From Acidobacteriota bacterium (lineage in GTDB: Bacteria > Acidobacteriota > Terriglobia > Acidiferrales > UBA7541): DNA of 64,000 nucleotides. The notes below the pieces were generated by a model. That model had not been told where the DNA came from. It was given only the letters and a program-made list of their open reading frames with translations, and did not search any database. The position numbers and the translations under genes were made by a program. Below, piece after piece: positions 1 through 8,200 of the stretch; position 1 is the first letter of the stretch; every line of letters starts with the position of its first letter. The stretch lies in NCBI GenBank assembly GCA_021818865.1, contig JAKASX010000002.1, positions 27,209 to 91,208 on the forward strand. Reading direction: 5' to 3'.

Positions 1-81
1 CGCGTGCGCGAAAACTATCGAAGCGGAAGCTATCGGAAATCGGCAAGAAGGGTGCGGCGGCCCGGTGGGGGAAGAAAAAGC

Positions 82-96
82 CGGAGAGGGGGCGTT
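82..96. repeat. 15-bp direct repeat, copy 1 (upstream of integrase)
   Basis: CGGAGAGGGGGCGTT, containing the integrase ribosome-binding site. The identical 15-mer recurs at 1204-1218 in the last codons of the same gene. It could be a recombinase arm site, a trace of duplication, or coincidence in G-rich sequence. Confidence 0.6.
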
Positions 97-97
97 G

Positions 98-1228
98 ATG
101 CTTGCCATCTTCCGACGTCACAAGCGAAGCTGTTCGCACCGGTCCGAAGGCCGGGCCTACCGGCGCTGCCGCTGTCCGATCTCCGTCGAGGGCGTGCTTG
201 GCGGCAGGCTTATCCGCGAATCACTGAAAACGGCCGATTGGGAACGGGGGCAGGCAATCATTCGGGGGTGGGAAGCGGAGGGGCGGCTTGAGGAAACCCG
301 GCGCGTCACTCTGGCCGAGGGCTGGGACCGATTCCTTATTGACGCTGAGGCTCGAAAACTCCGCGCTGGAACGCTGGGGAAGTACAAGTCGCTTCGCCGA
401 CAGATGGAAGTTTTCGCTTCGCGCGAGCGGCTGGCGTTTCTCGATGAATTCTCATTAGACGTGCTGAGCGATCTTCGAAGTGGAATCGGAGGTGCGGCGC
501 TCAACCGGCTTCGAGCGTTTTTCCGAGTCGCCTTCGAACGGCGTTGGATTCCTGATAATCCCGCGCGCGTTTTGAAGCCGGCCAAAATTCAACGCAGACC
601 GACAATGCCCTTCTCGGCGGAAGAGTTGGGGAAGATTCTCGGGGCGGTCGAGGGATACGGCGAGCGAGCCGGTCGCGCCTACGCTCAGCGGCTTCGGGCG
701 TTCGTTTTGTTGCTGCGCTATTCAGGAATGCGGATCGGCGACGCTGTACAGATGACGCCGGATCGAGTCGTGGATGGTCGGCTCTTTCTCTACACGCAAA
801 AGACCGGCCAGCCGGTCAATGTGCTTCTGCCGCAGTTTTTGGCGCGCGAGCTTGCGGCCTGCCCGCGTGGTTCGAACGGGCATTACTTTTGGACCGGACA
901 ATCGAATTTGAAAACGGCGGTGAGCTTGTGGCAGCGGACGTTGAAAAGCCTTTTCGACCGCGCCGCGATTGTCGGCGGGCATGCGCACCGTTTCCGCGAC
1001 ACGTTCAGCGTGGAATTCCTTCTCGGCGGCGGAACGATGGAGCAGCTAGCGGTGCTGCTTGGGCACTCCAGCACGCGAATCACGGAGCGGCATTACAGCC
1101 CGTGGGTGCGCGCGCGGCAGGAGCAACTGGAGTCGGTTTTGGCTCGAATTTGGGCGCGCGATCCTGTGGCGCTCGTCGAGACGAACCACACGCCAGACAC
1201 ACACGGAGAGGGGGCGTTCTGCAACTGA
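98..1228 (+). CDS. Tyrosine recombinase / integrase (376 aa)
   Basis: Site-specific recombinase of the phage-integrase family, expected to integrate and excise a mobile element through a covalent phosphotyrosine intermediate. All six catalytic positions can be read: R212 (in YSGMRIGD), K235 (TQKTG), H297 and R300 (HRFR), H323 (LLGHSS) and nucleophile Y333 (RHYSPW). The core-binding domain lies at about 55-165 and the catalytic domain at about 175-350. The N-terminus has an HKRSCSH...CRCP cluster (H8, C12, H14, C24, C26) that could bind zinc and is typical of integrases in this kind of genome. The start at 98 is chosen over 65 because GGAGAGGGGG (83-92) is well spaced before it. The gene ends 21 bp from the encoded CCA end of tRNA-Phe, the usual position of an integrase next to its attachment site. 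Intact and probably functional. Confidence 0.95.
   Translation: MLAIFRRHKRSCSHRSEGRAYRRCRCPISVEGVLGGRLIRESLKTADWERGQAIIRGWEAEGRLEETRRVTLAEGWDRFLIDAEARKLRAGTLGKYKSLRRQMEVFASRERLAFLDEFSLDVLSDLRSGIGGAALNRLRAFFRVAFERRWIPDNPARVLKPAKIQRRPTMPFSAEELGKILGAVEGYGERAGRAYAQRLRAFVLLLRYSGMRIGDAVQMTPDRVVDGRLFLYTQKTGQPVNVLLPQFLARELAACPRGSNGHYFWTGQSNLKTAVSLWQRTLKSLFDRAAIVGGHAHRFRDTFSVEFLLGGGTMEQLAVLLGHSSTRITERHYSPWVRARQEQLESVLARIWARDPVALVETNHTPDTHGEGAFCN
1204..1218. repeat. 15-bp direct repeat, copy 2 (integrase 3' end)
   Basis: Exact second copy of CGGAGAGGGGGCGTT, 32 bp from the tRNA-Phe CCA end. Its position between the integrase stop region and the presumed attachment site is where accessory binding sites could lie. 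Function not established. Confidence 0.6.
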
Positions 1229-1249
1229 ATGAGAAAAAGAGAATTAAGT

Positions 1250-1290
1250 TGGTGCCGGGGGACGGAATCGAACCGCCTACGCCAGCCTTT
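1250..1290. other. Probable attachment site (att) in the tRNA-Phe 3' half
   Basis: Tyrosine integrases commonly recombine within the 3' half of tRNA genes, regenerating the tRNA. Here the integrase ends 21 bp from the tRNA 3' end, so the att core is inferred to lie in the T-arm, anticodon-arm or acceptor sequence. The exact core cannot be set without the other element end, which lies left of the window. Confidence 0.4.
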
Positions 1291-1324
1291 TCAGGGCTGC
1301 GCTCTACCAGTGAGCTACCCCGGC
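1250..1324 (-). tRNA. tRNA-Phe (anticodon GAA)
   Basis: Complete cloverleaf on the minus strand: acceptor GCCGGGG/CCCCGGC, D-stem GCTC/GAGC with loop ACTGGTA, anticodon stem CAGCC/GGCTG with loop CTGAAAA (anticodon GAA), five-base variable loop, T-stem GGCGG/CCGTC with loop TTCGATT, discriminator A and an encoded CCA (1252-1250). It has its own upstream promoter (1340-1368). Its 3' half points at the integrase gene, which suggests it serves as the attachment site. Confidence 0.97.
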
Positions 1325-1339
1325 ACGGGCCGAACCGTG

Positions 1340-1368
1340 ATTTTAAGGCATGCTGGCGAACGAGGCAA
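1340..1368 (-). promoter_or_regulatory. Sigma70-type promoter of tRNA-Phe
   Basis: On the minus strand, -35 TTGCCT (1368-1363), 17-bp spacer and -10 TAAAAT (1345-1340). Transcription would start near 1333, about nine bases before the tRNA 5' end. Confidence 0.65.
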
Positions 1369-1390
1369 AGAGTGGGCGCTGGCTCGCTAC

Positions 1391-1419
1391 TTCTTGGATG
1401 CTGCCGCTCACGCTATAAT
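1391..1419 (+). promoter_or_regulatory. Probable promoter of the GNAT gene
   Basis: Perfect -10 TATAAT (1414-1419) with a poor -35 TTCTTG (1391-1396) at 17-bp spacing. The predicted start near 1426 leaves a leader of about 32 bases before the ATG at 1458. Confidence 0.55.
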
Positions 1420-1457
1420 CCCGCCAATTCAGAGAGGCCGGGTGCAGCCGCGCCGAT

Positions 1458-2123
1458 ATGCTGAACCCTGAAATTGTGGGTTACCAAGCCGCCCAGCAGG
1501 CCGATGCCGCTGAAATCATTCGCTTGCTCGCGACGGTCTTCAGCCAATCCGAACCGCCCGCCGTCGCCGTGGGGCTCTCCTTCCGCGAAATGGAACAGTT
1601 TCTCGGGCTGTTCGCTCCGGGAGCGGTTGCGCTGGGGCTCACAATCATCGCTCGGGACAGGGAACGTGGGACGCTGGCCGGCGTGCTCCTCACTGACGAT
1701 TTCGCCGCCCCGCCAGCCGTCGATCCCAACCAAGTCAGCCCGAAATTCCAGCCGATTTTCTCGATGCTGGAAACGCTCGACGAGCAATTCCGCCAGGGAA
1801 AAACGATTTCCTCGGGTGAGTATCTGCACTTGTTCATGCTCGGAGTCGCTCCGGAATTTGCGGGACGCGGAATCGCGCAAGGCCTCGTCGCCGCTTGTCT
1901 CGATCGCGGTCTTCGTGCCGGTTATCGGGCGGCGGTGACGGAAGCGACGGGCAAAATTTCCCAGCGCGTATTTCGCAAACAGGAATTCACGGATCGCTTT
2001 TCCGTTTCTTATCGGAACTTCCGGTACGAGGGAAGGGAAGTCTTCAGCTCAATTCAGGACCACGAGGCCGCGATTCTGATGGAAAAATCGCTCGTTGCAA
2101 GTGCCGTTCCGCCCGAAGTCTGA
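1458..2123 (+). CDS. GNAT-family N-acetyltransferase (221 aa)
   Basis: Likely acetyl-CoA-dependent acyltransferase of unknown substrate. The acetyl-CoA pyrophosphate-binding motif A is visible as GVAPEFAGRGIAQGL near residues 131-145, preceded by a beta-strand segment (EYLHLFMLGV). The N-terminal region with SEPPAVAVGLSF is typical of GNAT proteins related to putative phosphinothricin or choline-type acyltransferases, but I cannot name a substrate. It is a single gene with its own TATAAT promoter, immediately outside the putative integrated element, and converges on ftsK across an 81-bp spacer that holds a REP-like repeat. The fold is clear; the function is not. Confidence 0.85.
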   Translation: MLNPEIVGYQAAQQADAAEIIRLLATVFSQSEPPAVAVGLSFREMEQFLGLFAPGAVALGLTIIARDRERGTLAGVLLTDDFAAPPAVDPNQVSPKFQPIFSMLETLDEQFRQGKTISSGEYLHLFMLGVAPEFAGRGIAQGLVAACLDRGLRAGYRAAVTEATGKISQRVFRKQEFTDRFSVSYRNFRYEGREVFSSIQDHEAAILMEKSLVASAVPPEV

Positions 2124-2145
2124 TTGACTCGCCGCGCGGCGCGAC

Positions 2146-2189
2146 GGGATCCTTCAGGCGGCCGAAAAGCGTCGGCCTTCAGGATGACA
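2146..2189. repeat. REP-like palindromic element, copy C
   Basis: Lies between the convergent GNAT and ftsK genes. On the reverse strand it reads TGTCATCCTGAAGG, a central hairpin (GGCCGACGCTTTTCGGCCGCC-like), then CTGAAGGATCCC. Similar ends are seen at 43766 and 46406. It may also act as a bidirectional terminator here. Confidence 0.6.
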
Positions 2190-2204
2190 TCACGTGGTAT
2201 GGGA

Positions 2205-4637
2205 TCAGTGGGATGAATCGTCCCACTCTTTCATCCATTCGCGTTTCTTCAGGACTTCGCGTGGCCGCGGGCCATCGGCGGGGCCGACGATGCCGTCTTT
2301 TTCCATGATGTCGATCAGGCGAGCGGCACGGCCGTAGCCGATGCGCAGCCGGCGCTGGAGCGTGCTGGTGGACGCGCGGCCCATTTCGCAGACCACTCGC
2401 ACGGCTTCTTCGTACAGGTTGTCGTCCACTTCGCCGTCGGCCGCCGCATCCTGTTCGTCGCCGTCTGTGCCACTTCCGCCGTTTTCGCCGCTACCGCCGG
2501 ACGCACGCTCCGCGGCTTCCAGGTCGTCTTTCGGCGGTTCGAGCAGTTCAGTGCGATAAGCGGGCTTGGCTTGCGAGCGCCAGAAATCGCAAAGCGCGAC
2601 GATTTCTTCTTCGGTGACGAGCGGCCCGTGAATGCGTTCCAGACGCGAGGATCCGGCCGGCAGATAGAGCATATCGCCGCGGCCAAGCAGCGATTCCGAG
2701 CCATTCGCATCGAGAATCGTGCGCGAATCCACTTTCGTCGCCACACGAAACGAAATGCGAGCCGGGAAATTCGCCTTGATGAGGCCGGTGATGACGTCCA
2801 CCGACGGGCGCTGCGTCGCGAGGATGAGATGGATGCCCACCGCGCGCGCCATCTGCGCGAGGCGCGTGATGGACTCCTCCACGTTGTTCGTATCCACCAT
2901 CATCAGATCGGCGAGTTCGTCGATCACGATCACGATGTAGGGCAGGGGCGTTTCGGCGGCTTCATCGGTGGAATCGGCGGATGGCTGCCGGCGGCCGAGC
3001 AGGCGATTGTACTGGTCGATATTCCGCACGCCGCGCTTCGCCAGGATTTTCAGCCGGCTTTCCATTTCCCGCGTGGCGTTCCGCAGCACGTTCGACGCGA
3101 CTTTGGGATCGGTGACCACAGGCGTAAACAGGTGCGGAATATCCTCGTAGAGGCCGAGTTCCAGACGCTTGGGATCGACCAAGATCAGCTTCAGCTCGTC
3201 CGGCGTCGCCTTGTACAGCATCGAGACGAGCATCGAATTGATGAAGACGCTCTTGCCCGTTCCCGTCGCGCCGGCGATCAGCAGGTGCGGCATCTGCGTG
3301 AGTTCCGCCGAGCGAATCCTCCCGATCAGGTCCTTGCCCAGCGCCAGCGTGAGCTTCGAGGGGGAATTGACGAATTCGGCCGATTCGATGATTTCGCGCA
3401 GCGCAATTGTTTGCCGGTGCGCGTTCGGGACCTCGATGCCCACCGTGGATTTGCCGGGCATCCGCTCGATCAGAATGGATTCGGCGCGCAGCGCGAGGCA
3501 CAAATCATCGGCCAGCGCGGTGATTCGGCTGTACTTCACGCCGGCTTCCGGCCGGAATTCGAACGTCGTGACCACCGGTCCCGGATTGATCTGCGCGATC
3601 TGACCGGCAACGCCGAATTCGGCGCATTTGCGCTCGATCGCCTTCGCGCAGAGTTTCAGATCGTCTTCGTCGAATTTCTCGGCGCGCTCGGCCATGTGGA
3701 GCAGACCGGGCGAGGGCAGGCGGAAACTTGCGCGGCTGTGCGCGATTTTCGGCTCATTGCGCTTCACGCTGCTTGGCGAGGGAGCTGGCCCATCCAGCAG
3801 AACGACGGGTGGCCCAGCCAAGGCTCCGCCGCGAGCGCGCGCGGGCGCGGCAACCGCCGCAGCCGCGGCAAACGCGGGAACCGCGTCATGCTCGATCGGT
3901 TCCGCTTCTTCCGCGACAGGTGGACGGGGCGCCGGTTGTTTGTATTGGATTTGAGTGGGTACCGGCGCCCGCCCTTCGTTGTGAAGTTTTTCCAATTGGC
4001 GCTTGCGCTTCGCTTCGACGCGCGCCTGCTGCCAATCATGGAATCCGTCCACGCGCTGCGCGATCCATTCTCCCGGCCAAATGCCGCCCAGCCAGTTGGC
4101 CGACCCAGTGAACGAGAATTTCGTCGTGAGAAAGAGCGCGACGAGCAGCGTCGCCAGCGCCACCAGATCCGCGCCCAGCGGATTGAACACCCTTATGAGC
4201 GCCCCGCCCAGCAGCGTGCCCACCAACCCTCCCGGCTCGAGCGTCCCGCCGATCCGCGGCAGCGCCACCAAGCCGCAAAACGCGTCCACCGAGAAGAGCA
4301 TCAGGCCGTAACCGATCAGTCGGGCGATGGGCGATTCCGACGGCCGGCTGCGAAACCACCGCAGCGTGAAAACGAAGAGCGCCAGCGGCAAAATCAGCGC
4401 CGCGTAGCCGAGCAACTGATACAGCATGTCGGCCAGATACGCGCCGAACATGCCGATCCAGTTCCGGGCCGGCTCGGAAAATCCTGCCGGAGCGGCCACG
4501 TCGAGCGAGATGTCGGACGCGTGATACGACACCAGGCTCAAGAGTAGCAACACGGCAATCGTCATGCCGACGAAGCCGACCAGTTCGTTCAGCCGGCGAT
4601 TCTCGGTTGGATTGAGTAAACGCACCACGCGCTCCAT
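2205..4637 (-). CDS. ftsK: DNA translocase FtsK/SpoIIIE (810 aa)
   Basis: Membrane-anchored, ATP-driven DNA pump that clears and aligns chromosome termini at the division septum. The N-terminal third holds four hydrophobic segments (about 20-190). A variable proline/alanine-rich linker follows, then the RecA-like motor with Walker A GATGTGKS (K462) and Walker B VIVIDELADL (D573, E574). The C-terminal winged-helix gamma domain (about 745-805, ending in REVLKKREWM) is the part that reads KOPS-type polar sequences in the family. The open frame extends upstream to 4751, but that extension is not FtsK-like, so the ATG at 4637 beginning MERVVRLLNP is preferred, although no strong Shine-Dalgarno is seen. 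Single gene; the 243 bases between it and the next gene hold nothing I recognise. Confidence 0.95.
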   Translation of the reverse strand: MERVVRLLNPTENRRLNELVGFVGMTIAVLLLLSLVSYHASDISLDVAAPAGFSEPARNWIGMFGAYLADMLYQLLGYAALILPLALFVFTLRWFRSRPSESPIARLIGYGLMLFSVDAFCGLVALPRIGGTLEPGGLVGTLLGGALIRVFNPLGADLVALATLLVALFLTTKFSFTGSANWLGGIWPGEWIAQRVDGFHDWQQARVEAKRKRQLEKLHNEGRAPVPTQIQYKQPAPRPPVAEEAEPIEHDAVPAFAAAAAVAAPARARGGALAGPPVVLLDGPAPSPSSVKRNEPKIAHSRASFRLPSPGLLHMAERAEKFDEDDLKLCAKAIERKCAEFGVAGQIAQINPGPVVTTFEFRPEAGVKYSRITALADDLCLALRAESILIERMPGKSTVGIEVPNAHRQTIALREIIESAEFVNSPSKLTLALGKDLIGRIRSAELTQMPHLLIAGATGTGKSVFINSMLVSMLYKATPDELKLILVDPKRLELGLYEDIPHLFTPVVTDPKVASNVLRNATREMESRLKILAKRGVRNIDQYNRLLGRRQPSADSTDEAAETPLPYIVIVIDELADLMMVDTNNVEESITRLAQMARAVGIHLILATQRPSVDVITGLIKANFPARISFRVATKVDSRTILDANGSESLLGRGDMLYLPAGSSRLERIHGPLVTEEEIVALCDFWRSQAKPAYRTELLEPPKDDLEAAERASGGSGENGGSGTDGDEQDAAADGEVDDNLYEEAVRVVCEMGRASTSTLQRRLRIGYGRAARLIDIMEKDGIVGPADGPRPREVLKKREWMKEWDDSSH

Positions 4638-4880
4638 GCCAAGGGAAGGCAAACAGCAACCCGCACCATCAAAGCGCGGGCGCTGGCGCGCGAAAACTGA
4701 TGGAGGTCGAACGAGGCAAGCATACCGGGAAGCAACCGAAATCGGTAGCAAACAAACGGCCCAGGCGGCGAAACTGCAAATAGCGCGCCGAGCCGCATTT
4801 GGGGGGATTCAGACCCGGTTTCGGCGCTCGCCATGCGGCATTCCGACCGAGCAAGCCCCACACGGGCGAGCGCCGCCGCG

Positions 4881-5324
4881 TCAGAGGGTTTTCACCATCC
4901 AGAACGCGTCGGTCCGATTCCGGTAGTACCGGCGATAAATTCCCGCCGCGCGATACCCGTGCTTCTGCCAGAAGAGGATTGCCGGGGCGTTGTCCACCGC
5001 CGTTTCCAGTTCCACCACGCGCACGCCGGTAGCCGCCATCTCCCGCTCCGCTTTGGCCACGAGTGCCGATCCCACGCCGCGGCGTCTCTCGGTTGGCGCC
5101 ACGTCGAGCGTCACGATGTGCCCCTGCGACGCATCGCAAAGCGCGATCAGGAAACCAGCAACGTCCGCTCCCGCAAGCGCGACCCACGTAGCTGCGCCGG
5201 GCATACCCAGAAATTCGCGCAGCGTCCGGCGGCTATACGCGATCCCGCGCTCGTAGCACACCTGATCCATCTGGTATAGCGTTTCGAAATCGTCGGCTTG
5301 GTAGGGCCGGAGCTGAAGTTTCAC
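4881..5324 (-). CDS. rimI: RimI-like ribosomal-protein-alanine N-acetyltransferase (147 aa)
   Basis: GNAT enzyme whose family acetylates the N-terminal alanine of ribosomal protein S18. The acetyl-CoA site is seen as VTLDVAPTERRRGVGSALVA (about 71-90), followed by the RimI-typical VELETAVDNAPAILFWQKHG with NxxAxxFWQKxGY, and a C-terminal YYRNRTDAFWMVKTL close to the YY..g.DA..M end of RimI proteins. Length is normal. Rather than lying beside tsaB/tsaE, it stands alone, divergent from the kinase gene and co-directional with ftsK. Assignment to RimI over another GNAT rests on these C-terminal motifs. Confidence 0.8.
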   Translation of the reverse strand: MKLQLRPYQADDFETLYQMDQVCYERGIAYSRRTLREFLGMPGAATWVALAGADVAGFLIALCDASQGHIVTLDVAPTERRRGVGSALVAKAEREMAATGVRVVELETAVDNAPAILFWQKHGYRAAGIYRRYYRNRTDAFWMVKTL

Positions 5325-5353
5325 GGTCGCCTCACGCGGCGCTTCAGTGTAGC

Positions 5354-5369
5354 GCGAGAACGGTCTCGC
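5354..5369. promoter_or_regulatory. Inverted repeat upstream of the kinase promoter
   Basis: Perfect 6-bp inverted repeat GCGAGA-ACGG-TCTCGC, 11 bp upstream of the -35 box in the divergent rimI/kinase spacer. Candidate operator; no regulator identified. Confidence 0.35.
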
Positions 5370-5380
5370 AGGCGTCCGTA

Positions 5381-5409
5381 TTGAATGGTACTGGACCAGA
5401 GGGTATGAT
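5381..5409 (+). promoter_or_regulatory. Sigma70-type promoter of the kinase-TPR gene
   Basis: -35 TTGAAT (5381-5386), 17-bp spacer, -10 TATGAT (5404-5409). Transcription from near 5416 would exclude the upstream in-frame ATGs at 5381 and 5405 as starts and supports the start at 5507. Confidence 0.6.
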
Positions 5410-5506
5410 GCCCTGGGGGTTTTGGCGAGGGGGACAACGGATTCAGCTATGGTTGCGTCCTCGCGACCATCCTCGGCCGCGCCAACAGCCGCGTGCCGCT
5501 AAGCGC

Positions 5507-8173
5507 ATGCCGGATACACAAGGGTCCATTCCGTCAGGCGAGCGAATCGGCGATTACCAGATCGTCGGGCGAATCGGCGCGGGCGGAATGGGGGTGGTCT
5601 ACAAGGCCATTGACCTGAAGCTCGACCGCACGGTCGCGCTGAAATTCCTTCCCGAAGATCTGGAGCCCGGCTCGGCTGACCGCGAACGGTTCCTGCGCGA
5701 AGCGAAAACCGCGTCTTCGCTCGATCACCAGAACATCGGCGTCATTCACGGCATTGAAGAGACTCCCGACGGCCGTCTTTTCATCGTGATGGCGTATTAC
5801 GAGGGCGAAACGCTCGGTCAGAAGATTCGCCGCGGGCCGCTGGGAGCGGCCGAAGCGCTGGACATGGCGATTCAGGTAGCGCGAGGGATCGAGGAAGCGC
5901 ATTCGCGAAAAATCATCCATCGCGACATCAAGCCGTCGAACGTGGTGGTGACGCGGCAGGGTGTCGCCAAAATCGTGGATTTTGGTCTGGCGCGCGTCGT
6001 CGCGACGACGGCAGCTTCGCAAAGCCTCGGCATTTCCGGCACCGTCGGCTACATGTCGCCCGAGCAGGCGATGAGCAAGCCGCTCGATCAGCGCACGGAT
6101 CTGTGGGCGCTGGGCGTGACGCTGGCGGAAATGCTCACCGGGCGGAATCCGTTTCAGGCCGAGAGCCCGGGCGCGACGATGGTTGCCATTCTGCACCAAC
6201 CGCCCAAAGGATTCGAAACTCAGCCGCCGGAAGTGCAAGCGATTCTCTACAGGGCGATGGCGAAAGACCCGGACAATCGCTACGGGAGTGCGAGCCAGAT
6301 GCTGGCGGATCTGGAGCGGGTGCGAGCGTCGATCAGTTCGGAATACGCGGCCGTGGCGGGCGATGCCCCGACGGTGACGCTGAACCCGAAAGAATCCCGC
6401 CGCACTAGCAAGGAACTGGAAAAGTACCTCGAACGCGCAACGGGATCGGCCGACATTTTCGGAAAGCCGCGCAAGACCCGGTGGAAAACGTGGACCGCCG
6501 TTGCGACAGCATTGGTCCTGGTCGTGGCCGCTACGCTCCTGATTCCGGCCGTGCGAAATCGGCTCCTTGGTGGAACGGCAGGCGCATCCACTTACCACGT
6601 CGCGGTGCTCCCGTTTCAAACCATCGGCGGCGGCGCATCGGATGCGCTGGTGGCCGAGGGCCTAATGCAGAGCCTGACGGGGAAATTATCGAATCTCGAC
6701 GTAGGCAAAAAATCGCTCTGGGTGGTGCCCGCGAGCGTCGTATTGTCGCGCAAAGTGACCGACCCCACGGCGGCGTTGCGCGACCTGGGCGCGACGGTGG
6801 TGGTGCAGGGGATGATCGAGCGGGAGGGCCAGGACGTTCACCTGACCGTCAACCTGATCGATACGAAGACACTGCGGCAGGTGGGTTCGGCGGAATTCGA
6901 GGACCCGGCGGGCGATCTGGCGACGCTGCAGAACGAAGCGGTTTCGCGCCTCGCCAACCTCATGGGCATCACCATGACGCCCGGAATGCTCGAAGCGACC
7001 GGCGGCCGCGTCGAGCCGGTGGCGTACGAATCGTATCTGAAAGGGCTCGGTTACCTGCAGCGCTACGACAAGCCTGGCAACATCGAAGCCGCCATTTCCG
7101 TGCTGCAATCGGCGACGAAGAGCGACCCGCAATTCGCGCTGGGCTACGCGGAACTGGGCGAAGCGTACCGTCTGCGCTATCAAATGGACAAGAATCAACA
7201 GTGGATTCCCGAAGTGACGGCGAATTGCAATCGCGCGCTGCAATTGGACAATCATTTGCCCGCTCCGTACGTCACGCTCGGGCAGCTACACGCCAAGCTC
7301 GGGAAGTACGATTTGGCACAGCAGGAATTTCAGCAAGCGCTTTCGCTCGATCCCAACGACGCCTCGGCCGAAATGGGGCTGGCGGGGAATTACGCGGCGG
7401 TGGGACGAAATGCCGACGCCGAGGCGGCATACAAGCGCGCGATTGCGCTGCGGCCCGACGACTGGAACGGATACAACAGCCTGGGCCTTTTCTACGACAA
7501 CCAGGGGAAATATCCGCAGGCAATCGCGGAAATTCAAAAGGCGATCGCGCTGACACCCGACAACGGTCAACTCTATTTCAATCTGGGGGCCTTCTATCTC
7601 GACACCGGGAATGCGAGCGGGTTTTCCAAGGCGGAAGCGGCGCTGAAAAAGTCGTTGTCGCTGGAGCCGAGCTATCCGGCGTATGCGAATCTTGGCTTGC
7701 TCTACATGGAAGAAAAACGCTATGCGGATTCGGCTGCGATGACCGAGCAGGCGCTCCAAATCAACAACAAAGACTTCCGCGTGTGGTCGAACCTGGTGCT
7801 AGCCTACGAATGGCTAAACGACAAGAGCAAAGCGGCGGCCGCGCGCGCACAGGAGATCGTACGGCTGAAGGAAGCAGCGAAACTGCGGCCGCAGGATGCG
7901 ACGCTGCAGTCGGCGCTGGCCGAGAGCTACGCGGAACAGGGTGTGCGCGAGAAGGCGTTTTCGCACTTGCAGACGGCACTGGCTCTTGCGCCGAAAAGCG
8001 CCCAGGTGCTGTTCGACGCCGGATCCACGTACGAGGTAGTGGGCCAGCGCAAGTTGGCCCTTCGCTATATCGAACAGGCGCTGCGACGCGGCTATTCTCT
8101 CGCCGACGTGGAGGCTAGCCCTGTTTTGCAATCTCTCTTGAAGGACCCGAATTTCCGGCCAAACGGAAAATAG
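5507..8173 (+). CDS. Transmembrane Ser/Thr protein kinase with TolB-like and TPR sensor half (888 aa)
   Basis: Hanks-type kinase. Glycine loop GAGGMG (24-29), ATP-binding K46 (VALKF), catalytic HRDIKPSN (D140) and DFG (D158) are all intact, so it should be active. A single transmembrane segment (about 328-350, AVATALVLVVAATLL) separates the cytosolic kinase from a C-terminal half. That half starts with a TolB/FlgO-like region (HVAVLPFQTIGG, about 365-500) and continues with about eight TPR units (about 520-870; for example YAELGEAYRLRY and YVTLGQLHAKLG). The layout is common among acidobacterial one-protein sensors and suggests a protein-protein interaction input. Start 5507 is chosen because the promoter lies over the earlier ATGs, although its ribosome-binding site is weak. 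A small lysine-tailed protein follows 27 bp downstream and could be cotranscribed. Confidence 0.93.
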   Translation: MPDTQGSIPSGERIGDYQIVGRIGAGGMGVVYKAIDLKLDRTVALKFLPEDLEPGSADRERFLREAKTASSLDHQNIGVIHGIEETPDGRLFIVMAYYEGETLGQKIRRGPLGAAEALDMAIQVARGIEEAHSRKIIHRDIKPSNVVVTRQGVAKIVDFGLARVVATTAASQSLGISGTVGYMSPEQAMSKPLDQRTDLWALGVTLAEMLTGRNPFQAESPGATMVAILHQPPKGFETQPPEVQAILYRAMAKDPDNRYGSASQMLADLERVRASISSEYAAVAGDAPTVTLNPKESRRTSKELEKYLERATGSADIFGKPRKTRWKTWTAVATALVLVVAATLLIPAVRNRLLGGTAGASTYHVAVLPFQTIGGGASDALVAEGLMQSLTGKLSNLDVGKKSLWVVPASVVLSRKVTDPTAALRDLGATVVVQGMIEREGQDVHLTVNLIDTKTLRQVGSAEFEDPAGDLATLQNEAVSRLANLMGITMTPGMLEATGGRVEPVAYESYLKGLGYLQRYDKPGNIEAAISVLQSATKSDPQFALGYAELGEAYRLRYQMDKNQQWIPEVTANCNRALQLDNHLPAPYVTLGQLHAKLGKYDLAQQEFQQALSLDPNDASAEMGLAGNYAAVGRNADAEAAYKRAIALRPDDWNGYNSLGLFYDNQGKYPQAIAEIQKAIALTPDNGQLYFNLGAFYLDTGNASGFSKAEAALKKSLSLEPSYPAYANLGLLYMEEKRYADSAAMTEQALQINNKDFRVWSNLVLAYEWLNDKSKAAAARAQEIVRLKEAAKLRPQDATLQSALAESYAEQGVREKAFSHLQTALALAPKSAQVLFDAGSTYEVVGQRKLALRYIEQALRRGYSLADVEASPVLQSLLKDPNFRPNGK

Positions 8174-8200
8174 TCAAATTCACGAAAGGAAACTTGATCC

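Noticed and set aside
2571-4547. Long open frame on the plus strand opposite ftsK (658 codons)
   Set aside because: Arg/His/Gln-rich, no recognisable domain, fully antisense to a clear FtsK. It is a high-G+C shadow frame. The same applies to 9048-10496, 21198-22979, 23528-25141, 28663-30126 (minus), 49021-50253 and 57106-59052.
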